From positions 1 to 64,000 of the forward strand of contig JAAWCS010000016.1 in the NCBI GenBank assembly GCA_022793375.1: DNA of 64,000 nucleotides. Reading direction: 5' to 3'. The position numbers and the translations under genes were made by a program. Position 1 is the stretch's first letter, and every line of letters starts with the position of its first letter. This DNA comes from Lachnospiraceae bacterium. Its GTDB lineage: Bacteria > Bacillota > Clostridia > Lachnospirales > Lachnospiraceae. The notes beneath the pieces are model-generated. The model was given only the letters and a program-made list of their open reading frames with translations. It did not search any database and had not been told where the DNA came from. Below, piece after piece: positions 26,599-35,391 of the stretch.

Positions 26599-27849
26599 AT
26601 GGAAAAGAAAAACAAGCTGACGCGCCTGGAGCTGTACTGGATCCTCTACGATGTGGGCAATTCGGCGTTTGTGCTGATGGTTTCTACGCTGCTGCCGATT
26701 TATTTTAATTCATTGGCCGACAGCGCGGGGATTTCTTCGAGCCAGTATTTGTCGTACTGGGGGTATGCGGCATCCGTTTCCACGCTGATTGTGGCGGTTC
26801 TGGGGCCGGTGTTCGGTACGCTGGCCGATACGGGCGGCTATAAAAAACCGATTTTTACCGCCTTTATGATGCTGGGCGTGATCGGCTGCGCGGCGCTTTC
26901 CGTGCCCACCTACTGGCTGGCGTTTCTGGTGGTGTTCGTGATCGCCAAAGTGGGTTTTAATGCGAGTTTGGTATTCTATGACTCCATGCTGACGGACATC
27001 ACGACGCCGGAGCGCATGGACAATGTCTCGTCCCAGGGGTATGCCTGGGGGTACATCGGCAGCGTGATTCCGTTTATCATCAGCCTGGTGCTGGTGCTGA
27101 ACGCGGAAAGCTTTGGAATTTCGATGACGTTTGCGATGGCGATCGCCTTCTTTTTGACAGCGGGCTGGTGGCTGTGCATGACGCTGCCGCTTCTGAAAAA
27201 CTATAAGCAGGTCCATTTTGTGGAGAAGAAGGAGCATGCTGTCCGGGAATCGTTTGCCCGTCTGGGGCAGAGCCTGAAGGAGATCCGCCGGCACAAGGGG
27301 CTGTTCTTGTTCCTGATTTCGTTTTTCCTGTATATCGACGGCGTTTATACGATCATTGAGATGGCGACGGCCTATGGCGAAGCGCTGGGACTGGACAGTA
27401 CCATGCTGCTGCTGGCGCTGCTTTTGACGCAGTTTGTGGCTTTCCCATTTGCCCTGCTCTTTGGCAAACTGGCCGGGAAATACAAAAACTCCAAGCTGAT
27501 CCGCATCTGCATCCTTGCCTACGCGGCGATCGCCCTGTTTGCGATCCAGCTTGATAAAGCCTGGGAATTCTGGCTGTTAGCCGTATGCGTAGGCATATTC
27601 CAGGGCGGTATCCAGGCGCTGTCGCGTTCTTACTTTGCGCAGATCATCCCGCCGGAAAAGGCCGGCGAGTTTTTCGGGCTTTTGGATATCTGCGGCAAGG
27701 GAGCGTCGTTTATGGGGACGGGCCTGGTGGCGGTTGTCACCTCGCTCACGGGCCGCATGCAGCTGGGCGTGGCGATGATCTCGGTGTTAATTATTGCCGG
27801 GTATCTGGTATTTCGCAAGGCGGCGCAGCTGAACGCGGACCGGGAATAA
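26599..27849 (+). CDS. MFS transporter, UMF1/Atg22 family
   Basis: A 416-residue membrane protein with about twelve hydrophobic segments. The start LYWILYDVGNSAFVLMVSTL matches the UMF1 family ('ilyDwanSAfa..v'), and the family part GYAWGYIGSVIPFIISLVLV follows. Near the C-terminus are GIFQGGIQALSRSYFAQIIP and GEFFGLLDICGKGASFMGTG, also characteristic. ATG at 26599 follows GGGAGGGTGTGAAT. The fungal relative exports amino acids from vacuoles; the bacterial substrate is unknown. Confidence 0.92.
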   Translation: MEKKNKLTRLELYWILYDVGNSAFVLMVSTLLPIYFNSLADSAGISSSQYLSYWGYAASVSTLIVAVLGPVFGTLADTGGYKKPIFTAFMMLGVIGCAALSVPTYWLAFLVVFVIAKVGFNASLVFYDSMLTDITTPERMDNVSSQGYAWGYIGSVIPFIISLVLVLNAESFGISMTFAMAIAFFLTAGWWLCMTLPLLKNYKQVHFVEKKEHAVRESFARLGQSLKEIRRHKGLFLFLISFFLYIDGVYTIIEMATAYGEALGLDSTMLLLALLLTQFVAFPFALLFGKLAGKYKNSKLIRICILAYAAIALFAIQLDKAWEFWLLAVCVGIFQGGIQALSRSYFAQIIPPEKAGEFFGLLDICGKGASFMGTGLVAVVTSLTGRMQLGVAMISVLIIAGYLVFRKAAQLNADRE

Positions 27850-27885
27850 AGGGCTAAATAAAGAAAACAGAAGGAAAAGGGGTTT

Positions 27886-28764
27886 ATGAACATACGTCAG
27901 CTTTTGTATTTTTCGGCAGTGGCGGAAGAAAACAGTTTTTCGGGTGCGGCAGAACGGCTGCACCTGTCCCGGCAGACTCTGAGCCGTTCGATCGGCGAAC
28001 TGGAGGAGGAGTGGGGGCTTGCTTTGTTTAAGCGAAACGTGGTGGGACTGCAGCTGACCGGCGACGGCGTATTTTTGTATGAGCACGGCTGTAAGCTTTT
28101 GGAGGAATGGGGTGGGCTGGAGGCGGCGATGCGCGCGCGCGCCGAGACGGCGCAGCCGGGAACGCGGGTCGTTGTCATCAGCGGGACACAGACGATTTTT
28201 TTGAAACGGATCGAAGAGTACCGCAAACATCAGCCGCGGCGTCCGCTTTCGATTACGCTGGAGGAGGAGGCTGGCTGTGAAAAAGCGCTGATCCAGGGGA
28301 CGGCGGACCTGATAACGACGACGGCGCCGGTGACCGGGGAGGGAATCTGTTCGCGGAAAGTCTGCGAGTTCCCGATGTACATTGCGGTCAGTCCGGAAAA
28401 TCCGCTTGCCCGGAAAAAAAAGCTGTACATGAAGGAGTTAGAGGGGCAGACGCTGATTACGCTTCCGGAGATTTACCACATTGTGAGAGAATTTATGGAG
28501 GCGTGCCGCAAGCGGCAGGTGCCTTTTCAAAAAATCGAGTACAACGTGGATTTCCCGTATTGCTGCGAGTTGGTTTGCCAGAATAAAGGGATTATGCCGG
28601 TGGCCGGCTACGCCATCCATCAGCAGGAACGGCTGGGGCTTTTGTGCATTCCTTTGGCGGAGAAGGGGATCAAGTGGGAATTGTTTGTGTCCTGGCATAA
28701 AAGAGACGAGGAAAAGCAGGCGGTAAGAGGCGTGCTGGAGGGTGTCTTTGGCGTAAAGCCGTGA
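27886..28764 (+). CDS. LysR-family transcriptional regulator
   Basis: A 292-residue regulator. The N-terminal winged helix is MNIRQLLYFSAVAEENSFSG with AAERLHLSRQTLSRSIGELE, and the effector-binding domain covers about residues 90-292. It precedes the Tat flavoprotein gene by 100 bases on the same strand, rather than in the usual divergent layout. I infer that it controls that gene, whose promoter has a weak -35. No palindromic T-N11-A site is sure in the gap. Confidence 0.9.
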   Translation: MNIRQLLYFSAVAEENSFSGAAERLHLSRQTLSRSIGELEEEWGLALFKRNVVGLQLTGDGVFLYEHGCKLLEEWGGLEAAMRARAETAQPGTRVVVISGTQTIFLKRIEEYRKHQPRRPLSITLEEEAGCEKALIQGTADLITTTAPVTGEGICSRKVCEFPMYIAVSPENPLARKKKLYMKELEGQTLITLPEIYHIVREFMEACRKRQVPFQKIEYNVDFPYCCELVCQNKGIMPVAGYAIHQQERLGLLCIPLAEKGIKWELFVSWHKRDEEKQAVRGVLEGVFGVKP

Positions 28765-28802
28765 CGCAGAAAATTTGTTACGGCCAGGTAAAAAAATAGT
28801 GC

Positions 28803-28831
28803 TTTCGGAAGCGAACCAATGCCTGTATAAT
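28803..28831 (+). promoter_or_regulatory. Promoter of the Tat flavoprotein gene
   Basis: TTTCGG (28803-28808), 17-base spacer and a perfect -10 TATAAT (28826-28831). The poor -35 suggests activation, plausibly by the LysR protein encoded upstream. Confidence 0.65.
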
Positions 28832-28864
28832 AGTTTTTGCAATAACAATCAGGGAGGTGTATCG

Positions 28865-30784
28865 ATGAAGAAAGGTGTTTCAAGACGTGATTTTATTAAG
28901 GGCGCCGCAGCCAGCGCGTTGAGCGTGGCGGCGATGGGCGTGCTGGGCGGCTGCGCACAGGCGGACGCTACGACACAGGCCGCGACAGAAGCTGTGACAG
29001 AAGCTGCGACGGCGGCAGCCACCGCGGCGGAGACGACGGCGCCTGAAAGCCCCTCGACAGAGGCGGCGACCGTGGCACAGACAGAGGCCCCGGAGACAGC
29101 CGGCGGCGAAAAACAGCCCTGGCTGCGTGCGGATAACGGGATGTTCGACTGGCGCATCAAGCCGGAGGAACCCAAGGAATTTACGGAAACGCTGTCGGCG
29201 GACGTGATTGTCTGCGGCGGCGGCCTGTCGGGCCTTAACGCGGCCAGAAGAGCGGCGGAACTGGGCAACAGCGTAATTGTCGTCCAGAAAGGCGAGACGT
29301 ATGACATCCACGGGTTCCAGTGTGCGACCTTTAATTCCTCGATGGTAAAAGAGGTTGTGGAGAACGACCCGGTGGAGTTTTTCAATGCTTATATGGAGAC
29401 ACACGGACATCGCTGCAACCCGGATATCATCCGCTTGTGGATCGATCAGTCCGGCCCGGCGTTTGACTGGTATGAGGAGCTGATGCCGGAACGGGGCGAC
29501 GATTACAAAACCAATTACCGCAGCGTGATTTACGCGGAGCGTCCGCAGGGCTATTCTACGGCGGATCATAAGTACAAGACCTTCCGCGGCACGATTGATT
29601 TTACCTATGAAAGCTGGGCGTATGCGGGAGAGCGGCTGTATGAGAAAACGCTGGAGCTGGGCGTGGAATACCGCTTTAAGGAATCCGGCTACATGCTGAC
29701 CCAGGACGGAAGCGGCCGGGTGACCGGACTGATCGCCCGGGTGGAGGACGACAGCGAGACGCCTTCGTATGTAAAGTATGAGGCGGCAAAGGGTGTGATC
29801 GTCTCGACCGGATATCATGGGACGGCCCAGGATATCATGATGGAAATCGGCGTGGAGGAGGCTGTTTATACCCTGAGAAACGGACAGCCCTTCCCGGCTT
29901 CGTCGGGCTTTGGCGGCACCGGCGACGGCCACAGGATGCTTGTCTGGGCCGGCGGCGAGATCGAGCCCTTCCGTCAGGCGGACGGCTGCGCGCTGTCCTT
30001 GTTAGACCCGGCCGCGGGCCTGAGCCTGAACAAACTGGGCAAGCGCTGGCACAACGAGGACGACCAGTGCTGGTCGCTGGGTCTGGAGATGCGCTGGCAG
30101 CCCGGAAAGATGGCCTGGAAGATTTACGACAAGAACTGGCGCGCATGCCTGCCGTATCAGAATATGTCGCATATGGCGATTGACCCCTATGCCTCGACCC
30201 CCTGGACGGTGCCGCCTAAGGATTACAAGACGCTGGCGGACGGCGTTTCGACGACGGACGGCGAGACCAATTACCTGGATTACCTGGATCAGGAATTGAT
30301 GGCCGGCGTAGGGAACCCGGACGGCATTACGATCGGCCGTTACTGGAGCTGGCAGGGCAATGAGCGCTACGGGGCGGAAACGCTGGAAGAACTGGCCGAC
30401 ATGATGGGCTACGACGCCGAGGCCAAGGCCAACATGCTGGCGGAAATCGAAGAGTACAACAAGATGTGCGAGCAGGGCCGGGATACGCGCTACGGAAAAT
30501 CGCCCTCCATGCTCTTCCCTGTAAAAGAGGGACCGTTCTTTGCTTTCAGTACGTCCACCAGCCTGTCCGGCCGTATGGGACAGGAGGGGATTATGACCAA
30601 CGGTCGGCTGCAGCCGGTCGTTGCCGAGACCGGAAAACCGATCGAAGGCGTGTATCTGGCAGGCGTGATCGTCGGCGGCCGCCACGCGAACTGCTACATG
30701 ACGCCGATGGGCGGCATGAACCATGGCTTTGACGTTACCTTCGGCAAGATGGCGGCCGAATTCTTGAATGAGGATAATCAGTAA
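28865..30784 (+). CDS. Tat-exported FAD-dependent reductase lipoprotein (fumarate-reductase-like)
   Basis: A 639-residue flavoprotein. The N-terminus SRRDFIKGAAASALSVAAMG is a twin-arginine signal ending in a lipobox (LGGCAQA, Cys about 33), so it is exported folded and lipid-anchored. Residues about 35-85 are a low-complexity Ala/Thr/Glu linker with repeated TEA units. The FAD domain starts at ADVIVCGGGLSGLNAARRAA (about 113) and closes with GVYLAGVIVGGRHANCYMTP, typical of the FAD_binding_2 group. Related extracellular reductases (UrdA/fumarate-reductase-like) usually have an FMN-binding domain as electron entry; none is visible here. The acceptor is unknown. ATG at 28865 follows AGGGAGGTGTATCG. 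Confidence 0.88.
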   Translation: MKKGVSRRDFIKGAAASALSVAAMGVLGGCAQADATTQAATEAVTEAATAAATAAETTAPESPSTEAATVAQTEAPETAGGEKQPWLRADNGMFDWRIKPEEPKEFTETLSADVIVCGGGLSGLNAARRAAELGNSVIVVQKGETYDIHGFQCATFNSSMVKEVVENDPVEFFNAYMETHGHRCNPDIIRLWIDQSGPAFDWYEELMPERGDDYKTNYRSVIYAERPQGYSTADHKYKTFRGTIDFTYESWAYAGERLYEKTLELGVEYRFKESGYMLTQDGSGRVTGLIARVEDDSETPSYVKYEAAKGVIVSTGYHGTAQDIMMEIGVEEAVYTLRNGQPFPASSGFGGTGDGHRMLVWAGGEIEPFRQADGCALSLLDPAAGLSLNKLGKRWHNEDDQCWSLGLEMRWQPGKMAWKIYDKNWRACLPYQNMSHMAIDPYASTPWTVPPKDYKTLADGVSTTDGETNYLDYLDQELMAGVGNPDGITIGRYWSWQGNERYGAETLEELADMMGYDAEAKANMLAEIEEYNKMCEQGRDTRYGKSPSMLFPVKEGPFFAFSTSTSLSGRMGQEGIMTNGRLQPVVAETGKPIEGVYLAGVIVGGRHANCYMTPMGGMNHGFDVTFGKMAAEFLNEDNQ

Positions 30785-30787
30785 TCT

Positions 30788-31669
30788 ATGAAACAGCTGC
30801 AGTTGCGGATCCAGGTGCCTTTTTCGTGGTATCGGGAGGAGGACCGGTTCGGGGGCTTTCCCTTGTGGAGGGCCCCGGATCCCGGCCTGGTGCATGCATA
30901 TGCGCAGGCATTGAAACGCGAGATCGAAGCCAGCGGGGACGGCATGGAAGATGTAACCATCGCGGCCGTGCGGCTGGGCGGCGGGATTGCCGGGATACTT
31001 CCGGCGCGGGAGATCGAAGATCTGATGCGCACGATCCGCCGTACTTTTTCGGTGGACAAGCAGGCGGAAACGCTGCTTACGCTGTTTCCGGGCAGCCTGG
31101 ATCTGAACGTGGTCAACACATACCGGCAGGCCGGGATCCGCCGGCTTTTGTTTGAAGTTCCCTCGCTGGTGACCCGGGAATGCCGGGAACTGGGATTCCC
31201 GGAAACGCTGCCGGCGTTGGATATGACGAACTACATTCTTCAGTCTATGCGCTTTGCGGGATTTGGACTGCGGGTGATGAGCGGGATCGCGGGGCGGACA
31301 GAAGAACGCTGGGAAAATATTCTCTGGCAGATTTTTCACTATAACCCGCAGTTTTTGGAATTTTACCCGCTGAAGGAAGCGGTCGACGATAAGGAGCAGT
31401 ACCCGCAGCTAACGAAACGGCTTCGGGCGGCCGGCTACGAACAAGCGGCGGCGCGCCGCTTTGTGCGCCGGGGCTTTTCGGTTTTGAATTTTGAGATGGA
31501 ACGGGACGCGGCGGAATACCTGGGCATTGGCCTGGGCGCCGAGTCGCGCATGGATGGGTATTATACGAAAAATACGACCGATATGCGGACCTATCTGGCC
31601 GGCAACGGCGATTTTGAGAGGATTTTGACCGATATCCGGACATGGGAAGAAACAGGGGAAAGGGGCTGA
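30788..31669 (+). CDS. HemW-like protein without radical-SAM cysteines
   Basis: A 293-residue protein whose landmarks follow HemW (coproporphyrinogen dehydrogenase-like, a heme chaperone). It opens LRIQVPFSWYREEDRFGGF where HemW has 'LYIHIPFC..rC.YCdF'. It continues with VRLGGGIAGILPAREIEDLM (family: 'yfGGGTPs.L....l..l'), SLDLNVVNTYRQAGIRRLLF and later YLGIGLGAESRMDGYYTKNT (family: 'GlGagA.S.....r..N'). All three CxxxCxxC cysteines are gone, so no iron-sulfur cluster or radical chemistry is expected. The start is 3 bases after the flavoprotein stop and the binding site is weak, so it is probably coupled to that gene. Function unknown. Confidence 0.72.
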   Translation: MKQLQLRIQVPFSWYREEDRFGGFPLWRAPDPGLVHAYAQALKREIEASGDGMEDVTIAAVRLGGGIAGILPAREIEDLMRTIRRTFSVDKQAETLLTLFPGSLDLNVVNTYRQAGIRRLLFEVPSLVTRECRELGFPETLPALDMTNYILQSMRFAGFGLRVMSGIAGRTEERWENILWQIFHYNPQFLEFYPLKEAVDDKEQYPQLTKRLRAAGYEQAAARRFVRRGFSVLNFEMERDAAEYLGIGLGAESRMDGYYTKNTTDMRTYLAGNGDFERILTDIRTWEETGERG

Positions 31670-31690
31670 TGACGGCCCCTTTCTGTTTTG
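31658..31690 (+). terminator. Rho-independent terminator after the HemW-like gene
   Basis: GAAAGGGGC (31658-31666) pairs with GCCCCTTTC (31675-31683), followed by TGTTTTG. The stem covers the stop codon. Confidence 0.8.
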
Positions 31691-31764
31691 GTTTGGACGT
31701 TTTGCGCTTGTTAGACTGCGGAAAATAAAAACAGGGGTCCGCCAATAAAGCGGGGGAGGGTACG

Positions 31765-32208
31765 TCAATCCCCGCAGGCTGTGCAGCGGCTGTTTCGGCG
31801 CTCATCTTTATATTGCCGGCGCACTTCGCGGCAGGTATTGCGCTCAAATAAAAGCCCGACGGCGAACCAGGCCGGCGCATAGTCAAGCCGGATCAGGCCG
31901 TCTATATTGAGCGGCGCGTCGCTGTAGTCCCAGGGGCAGATGCCAAGCCTGCGCAGAAACCAGCCGGTCGCATACTCGGTGGCGAAAATGAGCATCATGT
32001 AGACGCTGCCGCGCACTAAGACATTGCGGCGGCACAAAAGCCTGCCAAACGGCTGCAGGGCCGCCGCCATCCCGTAGATGGGGAACATCAAAAGAGAGGT
32101 GCTGCCCATCATTCGTTTGTCCCCGTTGTTTCGATAGTTGCTCAGGCTGGTGGCGAGAAGTTCAATGCCCCAGCCAATGAATCCGCATTTGATAAATTTG
32201 TTTTCCAT
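31765..32208 (-). CDS. Putative ABC-transporter permease-like membrane protein (CmpB type)
   Basis: A 147-residue integral membrane protein with about four hydrophobic stretches (STSLLMFPIYGMAAALQPFG, GSVYMMLIFATEYATGWFL, and one near the C-terminus). The motifs PIYG and GICPWDYSDAPLNIDGLIRL are typical of the small CmpB/type IV permease family found throughout Clostridia. No real transporter partner is nearby. The start at 32208 has only a weak binding site. It ends in a cysteine pair (CTACGD). Confidence 0.75.
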   Translation of the reverse strand: MENKFIKCGFIGWGIELLATSLSNYRNNGDKRMMGSTSLLMFPIYGMAAALQPFGRLLCRRNVLVRGSVYMMLIFATEYATGWFLRRLGICPWDYSDAPLNIDGLIRLDYAPAWFAVGLLFERNTCREVRRQYKDERRNSRCTACGD

Positions 32209-32238
32209 GGAAGCTAGTATGCTTTGGACGGCGGGAAA

Positions 32239-33942
32239 TTATGCATGGAGGGTGGAAACGGCATCCGGAGGGAGTCTTTTGACCAGGCATTTTTTCTGCC
32301 AGAATGCAACTGCGAGCACGACGACTTTGTGAAAGCCAGATCGCTCTATGGATTTGGCATATTGCTTTTCGGAAATTTGTTCCAAAGCGTCATGGCAGGC
32401 TTTTTCCAAATTTGCTTCGGAGTCCGTCCATTTTGCTTCCAGAAGGATGGCCCGCCGCCCTTTTCTGTCTTTGATGACAAGATCGGATCGTCCCAATCCG
32501 CTTTCATAGTTGGATTTTACTATAAAACCGGCATTGGAGACAAGCCCTGTCAAAAAAGCATGGTAAAAGCTTTCCCTGTAATCGTGATAGCTGATGGTAT
32601 CAAAGAGCAGATTGGAAAGGATTTCGGTCAGTTTTTCGGCATCTCCGTCCCACAGCGCGGTAAAGAAATCCTGCCGGTTGCTGGTGACGGCCCGTTCTGC
32701 AAGCCACCGCTTTACAGTCTTTTTAAAAATATCCATGATCTCCCTGTTGGGGATTTTCAGCGCAAGCCGGCCGGGAAAAAGGGCGGCTGCAGCTTTGGCA
32801 GGACGCGTCTTTGTCAGGTATCCGGTCAGGTAAAGCAATGTCCATAAATTTTCTTCAGAGGATTTGAGGACATCATAAGTGAGATTTTCCGTAATCACTT
32901 CCGTAATGGAATCTCCTGCAAGCAGTGTTTCAAATTTTTCATTGATATTAAAACTGCTTCGATCTAGAAAGGAACGGATAATGGCATTGTCGCTGGTGTT
33001 TTCCCAGAAATTTCCGGGCATAGAAGAGGGGTTCAAAATCAGGTTTCTTATATGATTCATAACATCCCAGGGACAGTACACGTCAAAATCGCCGAAATGA
33101 TATCCGTCATACCATTCCCGGATTTCTGCGGCATGATCCGTCAGGTTTGTATCCAGCAGCAACTGCTCTGTTTCAGCTTGCGTAAACCCGAAATATTCAT
33201 TTAGCCTGGTGTCGGAAATCGTGTCGGAGACAAAATTGTTTGTCCCGGTGAAGATGCTTTCTTTTGCAATACGCAGACAGCCGGTGACGACGGCAAAGGC
33301 AAGGGAGTCATTATCTTTAATGGCCTGCAGGAGCCCTTTGATGAGATCCAGCATTTCAGGATAATATTTTTTTTCGCTGGCTTTCGCAAGCGGGACATCG
33401 TACTCATCCATTAAGAGGATGACGGGCTTTTGATAGTGAAGCGCCATGAGCTGGGTCAGTTTCAGCAGGCTGTTCTTTACTTCTTTTGGATTTGCTTTTT
33501 CAGCGGCAACTTTATAAAACAATTCTTTGTCAATGGGATTGATCCGCGCATCCTCTAAAAGATAAAAATGTTTTTTATGCAGTTCGGCCATCACAGAAGC
33601 AAGCTGGGCGTAAGCATCTGAAAATTGCAGTCCGTCAACGCTTTTGAAAGATAAAAAGAGCGTAGGGTATTGATTCATCCAATGCCGGCAGAGTTCGTGG
33701 TTATTGGCAACCAAGAGCCCGGCAAATAACGGACGGCTGTCTTTTTGGATATCGAAAAACTCGGCCAGCATGCTCATGTTGAGGGTTTTCCCAAAACGGC
33801 GGGGCCGTGTGATAAGCGTAACCTGCGTCGCGTCTGTTTTTAGAAGTTCTTCAATCAAACCGCTTTTATCGATGAAGTAATAGCCATTTTTGCGAATGTC
33901 TGCAAAATGAGAGCGGCCTACCGGGATTTTACATTCGTTCAT
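32239..33942 (-). CDS. AAA-ATPase-like protein with PD-(D/E)XK_9 nuclease domain
   Basis: A 567-residue protein. The AAA_ATPase-like half starts IPVGRSHFADIRKNGYYFID and has Walker A-type TLITRPRRFGKTLNMSMLAE, Walker B VILLMDEYDVPL and VTGCLRIAKESIFTGTNNF. The C-terminal half carries GRSDLVIKDRKGRRAILLEA then KW, a PD-(D/E)XK core (D...ExK). These genes occur in many variable copies in Clostridia and Bacteroidia; their job is unproven, with defence or mobile-element roles suggested. ATG at 33942 follows GACAGGAGTAAGCGAC. It is A/T-richer than neighbours and divergent from pheA. Confidence 0.9.
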   Translation of the reverse strand: MNECKIPVGRSHFADIRKNGYYFIDKSGLIEELLKTDATQVTLITRPRRFGKTLNMSMLAEFFDIQKDSRPLFAGLLVANNHELCRHWMNQYPTLFLSFKSVDGLQFSDAYAQLASVMAELHKKHFYLLEDARINPIDKELFYKVAAEKANPKEVKNSLLKLTQLMALHYQKPVILLMDEYDVPLAKASEKKYYPEMLDLIKGLLQAIKDNDSLAFAVVTGCLRIAKESIFTGTNNFVSDTISDTRLNEYFGFTQAETEQLLLDTNLTDHAAEIREWYDGYHFGDFDVYCPWDVMNHIRNLILNPSSMPGNFWENTSDNAIIRSFLDRSSFNINEKFETLLAGDSITEVITENLTYDVLKSSEENLWTLLYLTGYLTKTRPAKAAAALFPGRLALKIPNREIMDIFKKTVKRWLAERAVTSNRQDFFTALWDGDAEKLTEILSNLLFDTISYHDYRESFYHAFLTGLVSNAGFIVKSNYESGLGRSDLVIKDRKGRRAILLEAKWTDSEANLEKACHDALEQISEKQYAKSIERSGFHKVVVLAVAFWQKKCLVKRLPPDAVSTLHA

Positions 33943-34017
33943 GTCGCTTACTCCTGTCCTTACGATCGTTATTTTGTGCGCCTGCATCCGGTGATATGTC
34001 AACCAGGCATTTTTTCT

Positions 34018-34046
34018 ATCATAGCACAGGGCAGGAGAAAGGTAAA
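34018..34046 (-). promoter_or_regulatory. Promoter for the AAA/PD-(D/E)XK gene
   Basis: On the minus strand TTTACC (34046-34041), 17-base spacer, TATGAT (34023-34018). Confidence 0.55.
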
Positions 34047-34118
34047 GGAACCAACCGGCAAAAAGCAGGAATTTATTTTGCCTAACCAGGCGCCGGAAAC
34101 GGCAGACAGAAAAAACAG

Positions 34119-34147
34119 TTGCATATCGCGAAAGAATTGTATACAAT
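34119..34147 (+). promoter_or_regulatory. Promoter of pheA
   Basis: TTGCAT (34119-34124), 17-base spacer, TACAAT (34142-34147), 62 bases before the start codon. No attenuator or T-box is seen in this short leader. Confidence 0.65.
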
Positions 34148-34208
34148 GAGAATATTCGAGAGCGCGCCGCGGTTTTTTGGCGCATGCGAAGGAAGAAGAG
34201 GTTTGGCG

Positions 34209-35336
34209 ATGCCCGATTTACAGCAGTTACGAGAAGAGATCGACGAGGTAGACCGGCAGATGGTGGCGCTCTTTGAGAAGCGCCAGGAGATCTGCGGGCA
34301 GGTAGCGCAGTACAAGATCGAGAACGGAAAAAAGGTGCTCGACCGGCAGCGGGAAAAGGAAAAACTGGCCGCCGTGCAGGCCCTTGCGGCGCAGAAGGAC
34401 AACCGCCCCGGCGTGCGCGATTTGTTTGCCCAGCTGATGGCCGCAAGCCGCAAGCTGCAATACCGGCTGACGGCGGCGGCCGGACAGGGGCTGAAGCTGC
34501 CCTTTGAGCAGATCGACGGCCTGGAAAAGGAGGCGCGCATTGTGTTCCAGGGCGTCCCCGGCGCATACAGCCATCTTGCGGCGCTGGAATATTTCGGCGG
34601 GGAGGCCAGGCTGGAGGCCGTGCGCACCTGGGAGGACGCCATGAAGGCCCTCAGCATCTGCGACGCCGATTATGCCGTGCTGCCGATCGAAAATTCCACG
34701 GCCGGTTCGGTTGGCGATATCTACGATCTGCTGGGTTTTTATGACAATTATATTGTCGGCGAAGTCTACTTGAAGGTAGAGCATGCCCTGCTGGGCCTGC
34801 AGGAAGCAAGCCTGGAGGATATCCGCGTGGTTTATTCGCATCCGCAGGGGCTTTTGCAGTGCGCGCAGTTTTTGAACAGCCATCCGCAGTGGAAACAGAT
34901 GAGTATCAACAATACGGCGTTGAGCGCCAAAAAGGTCAAAGAGGACGGCGACATCCGCCAGGCGTCGATTGCCAGCGCGGCAGCCGCCAAACTCTATGGG
35001 CTGAAGGTGCTCAAGGAGGGCGTCAACTACAACAGCGTCAACACAACCCGTTTTATTATTGTAGCCGGGCGCAAGGTTTTTACGAAAACAGCGTCCAAGG
35101 TCAGTATCTGCTTTGAGGTGCCGCATGAGAGCGGCAGTCTGTACTCGATTTTGTCTCACTTTATTTACAATGATTTGAATATGACGAAGATCGAGTCCTG
35201 CCCGATTGTCGGCAAAAATTGGGAATACCGTTTCTTTATCGATTTTGACGGCAACCTTTCCGACCCGGCCGTGCTGGGTGCTCTGCGGGGGATCATGGAA
35301 GAGGTCAGCTATTTTAAAATACTCGGGAACTATTAA
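34209..35336 (+). CDS. pheA: Bifunctional chorismate mutase/prephenate dehydratase
   Basis: Converts chorismate to prephenate and prephenate to phenylpyruvate, the branch to phenylalanine. The 375-residue protein has an AroQ-type mutase domain (LQQLREEIDEVDRQMVALFE, about residues 4-90). The dehydratase domain starts VFQGVPGAYSHLAALEYFGG and includes LPIENSTAGSVGDIYDLL and the catalytic TRF in NYNSVNTTRFIIV. A C-terminal ACT domain (ESGSLYSILSHFIYNDLNMT) would sense phenylalanine. ATG at 34209 follows GGAAGAAGAGGTTTGGCG; earlier in-frame ATGs add unrelated residues. Confidence 0.96.
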   Translation: MPDLQQLREEIDEVDRQMVALFEKRQEICGQVAQYKIENGKKVLDRQREKEKLAAVQALAAQKDNRPGVRDLFAQLMAASRKLQYRLTAAAGQGLKLPFEQIDGLEKEARIVFQGVPGAYSHLAALEYFGGEARLEAVRTWEDAMKALSICDADYAVLPIENSTAGSVGDIYDLLGFYDNYIVGEVYLKVEHALLGLQEASLEDIRVVYSHPQGLLQCAQFLNSHPQWKQMSINNTALSAKKVKEDGDIRQASIASAAAAKLYGLKVLKEGVNYNSVNTTRFIIVAGRKVFTKTASKVSICFEVPHESGSLYSILSHFIYNDLNMTKIESCPIVGKNWEYRFFIDFDGNLSDPAVLGALRGIMEEVSYFKILGNY

Positions 35337-35391
35337 AACGCGCAGAGAGTTCTGCGCCGCCCAAATATGGGCGGCAGAAAGGAGTCGCAGG

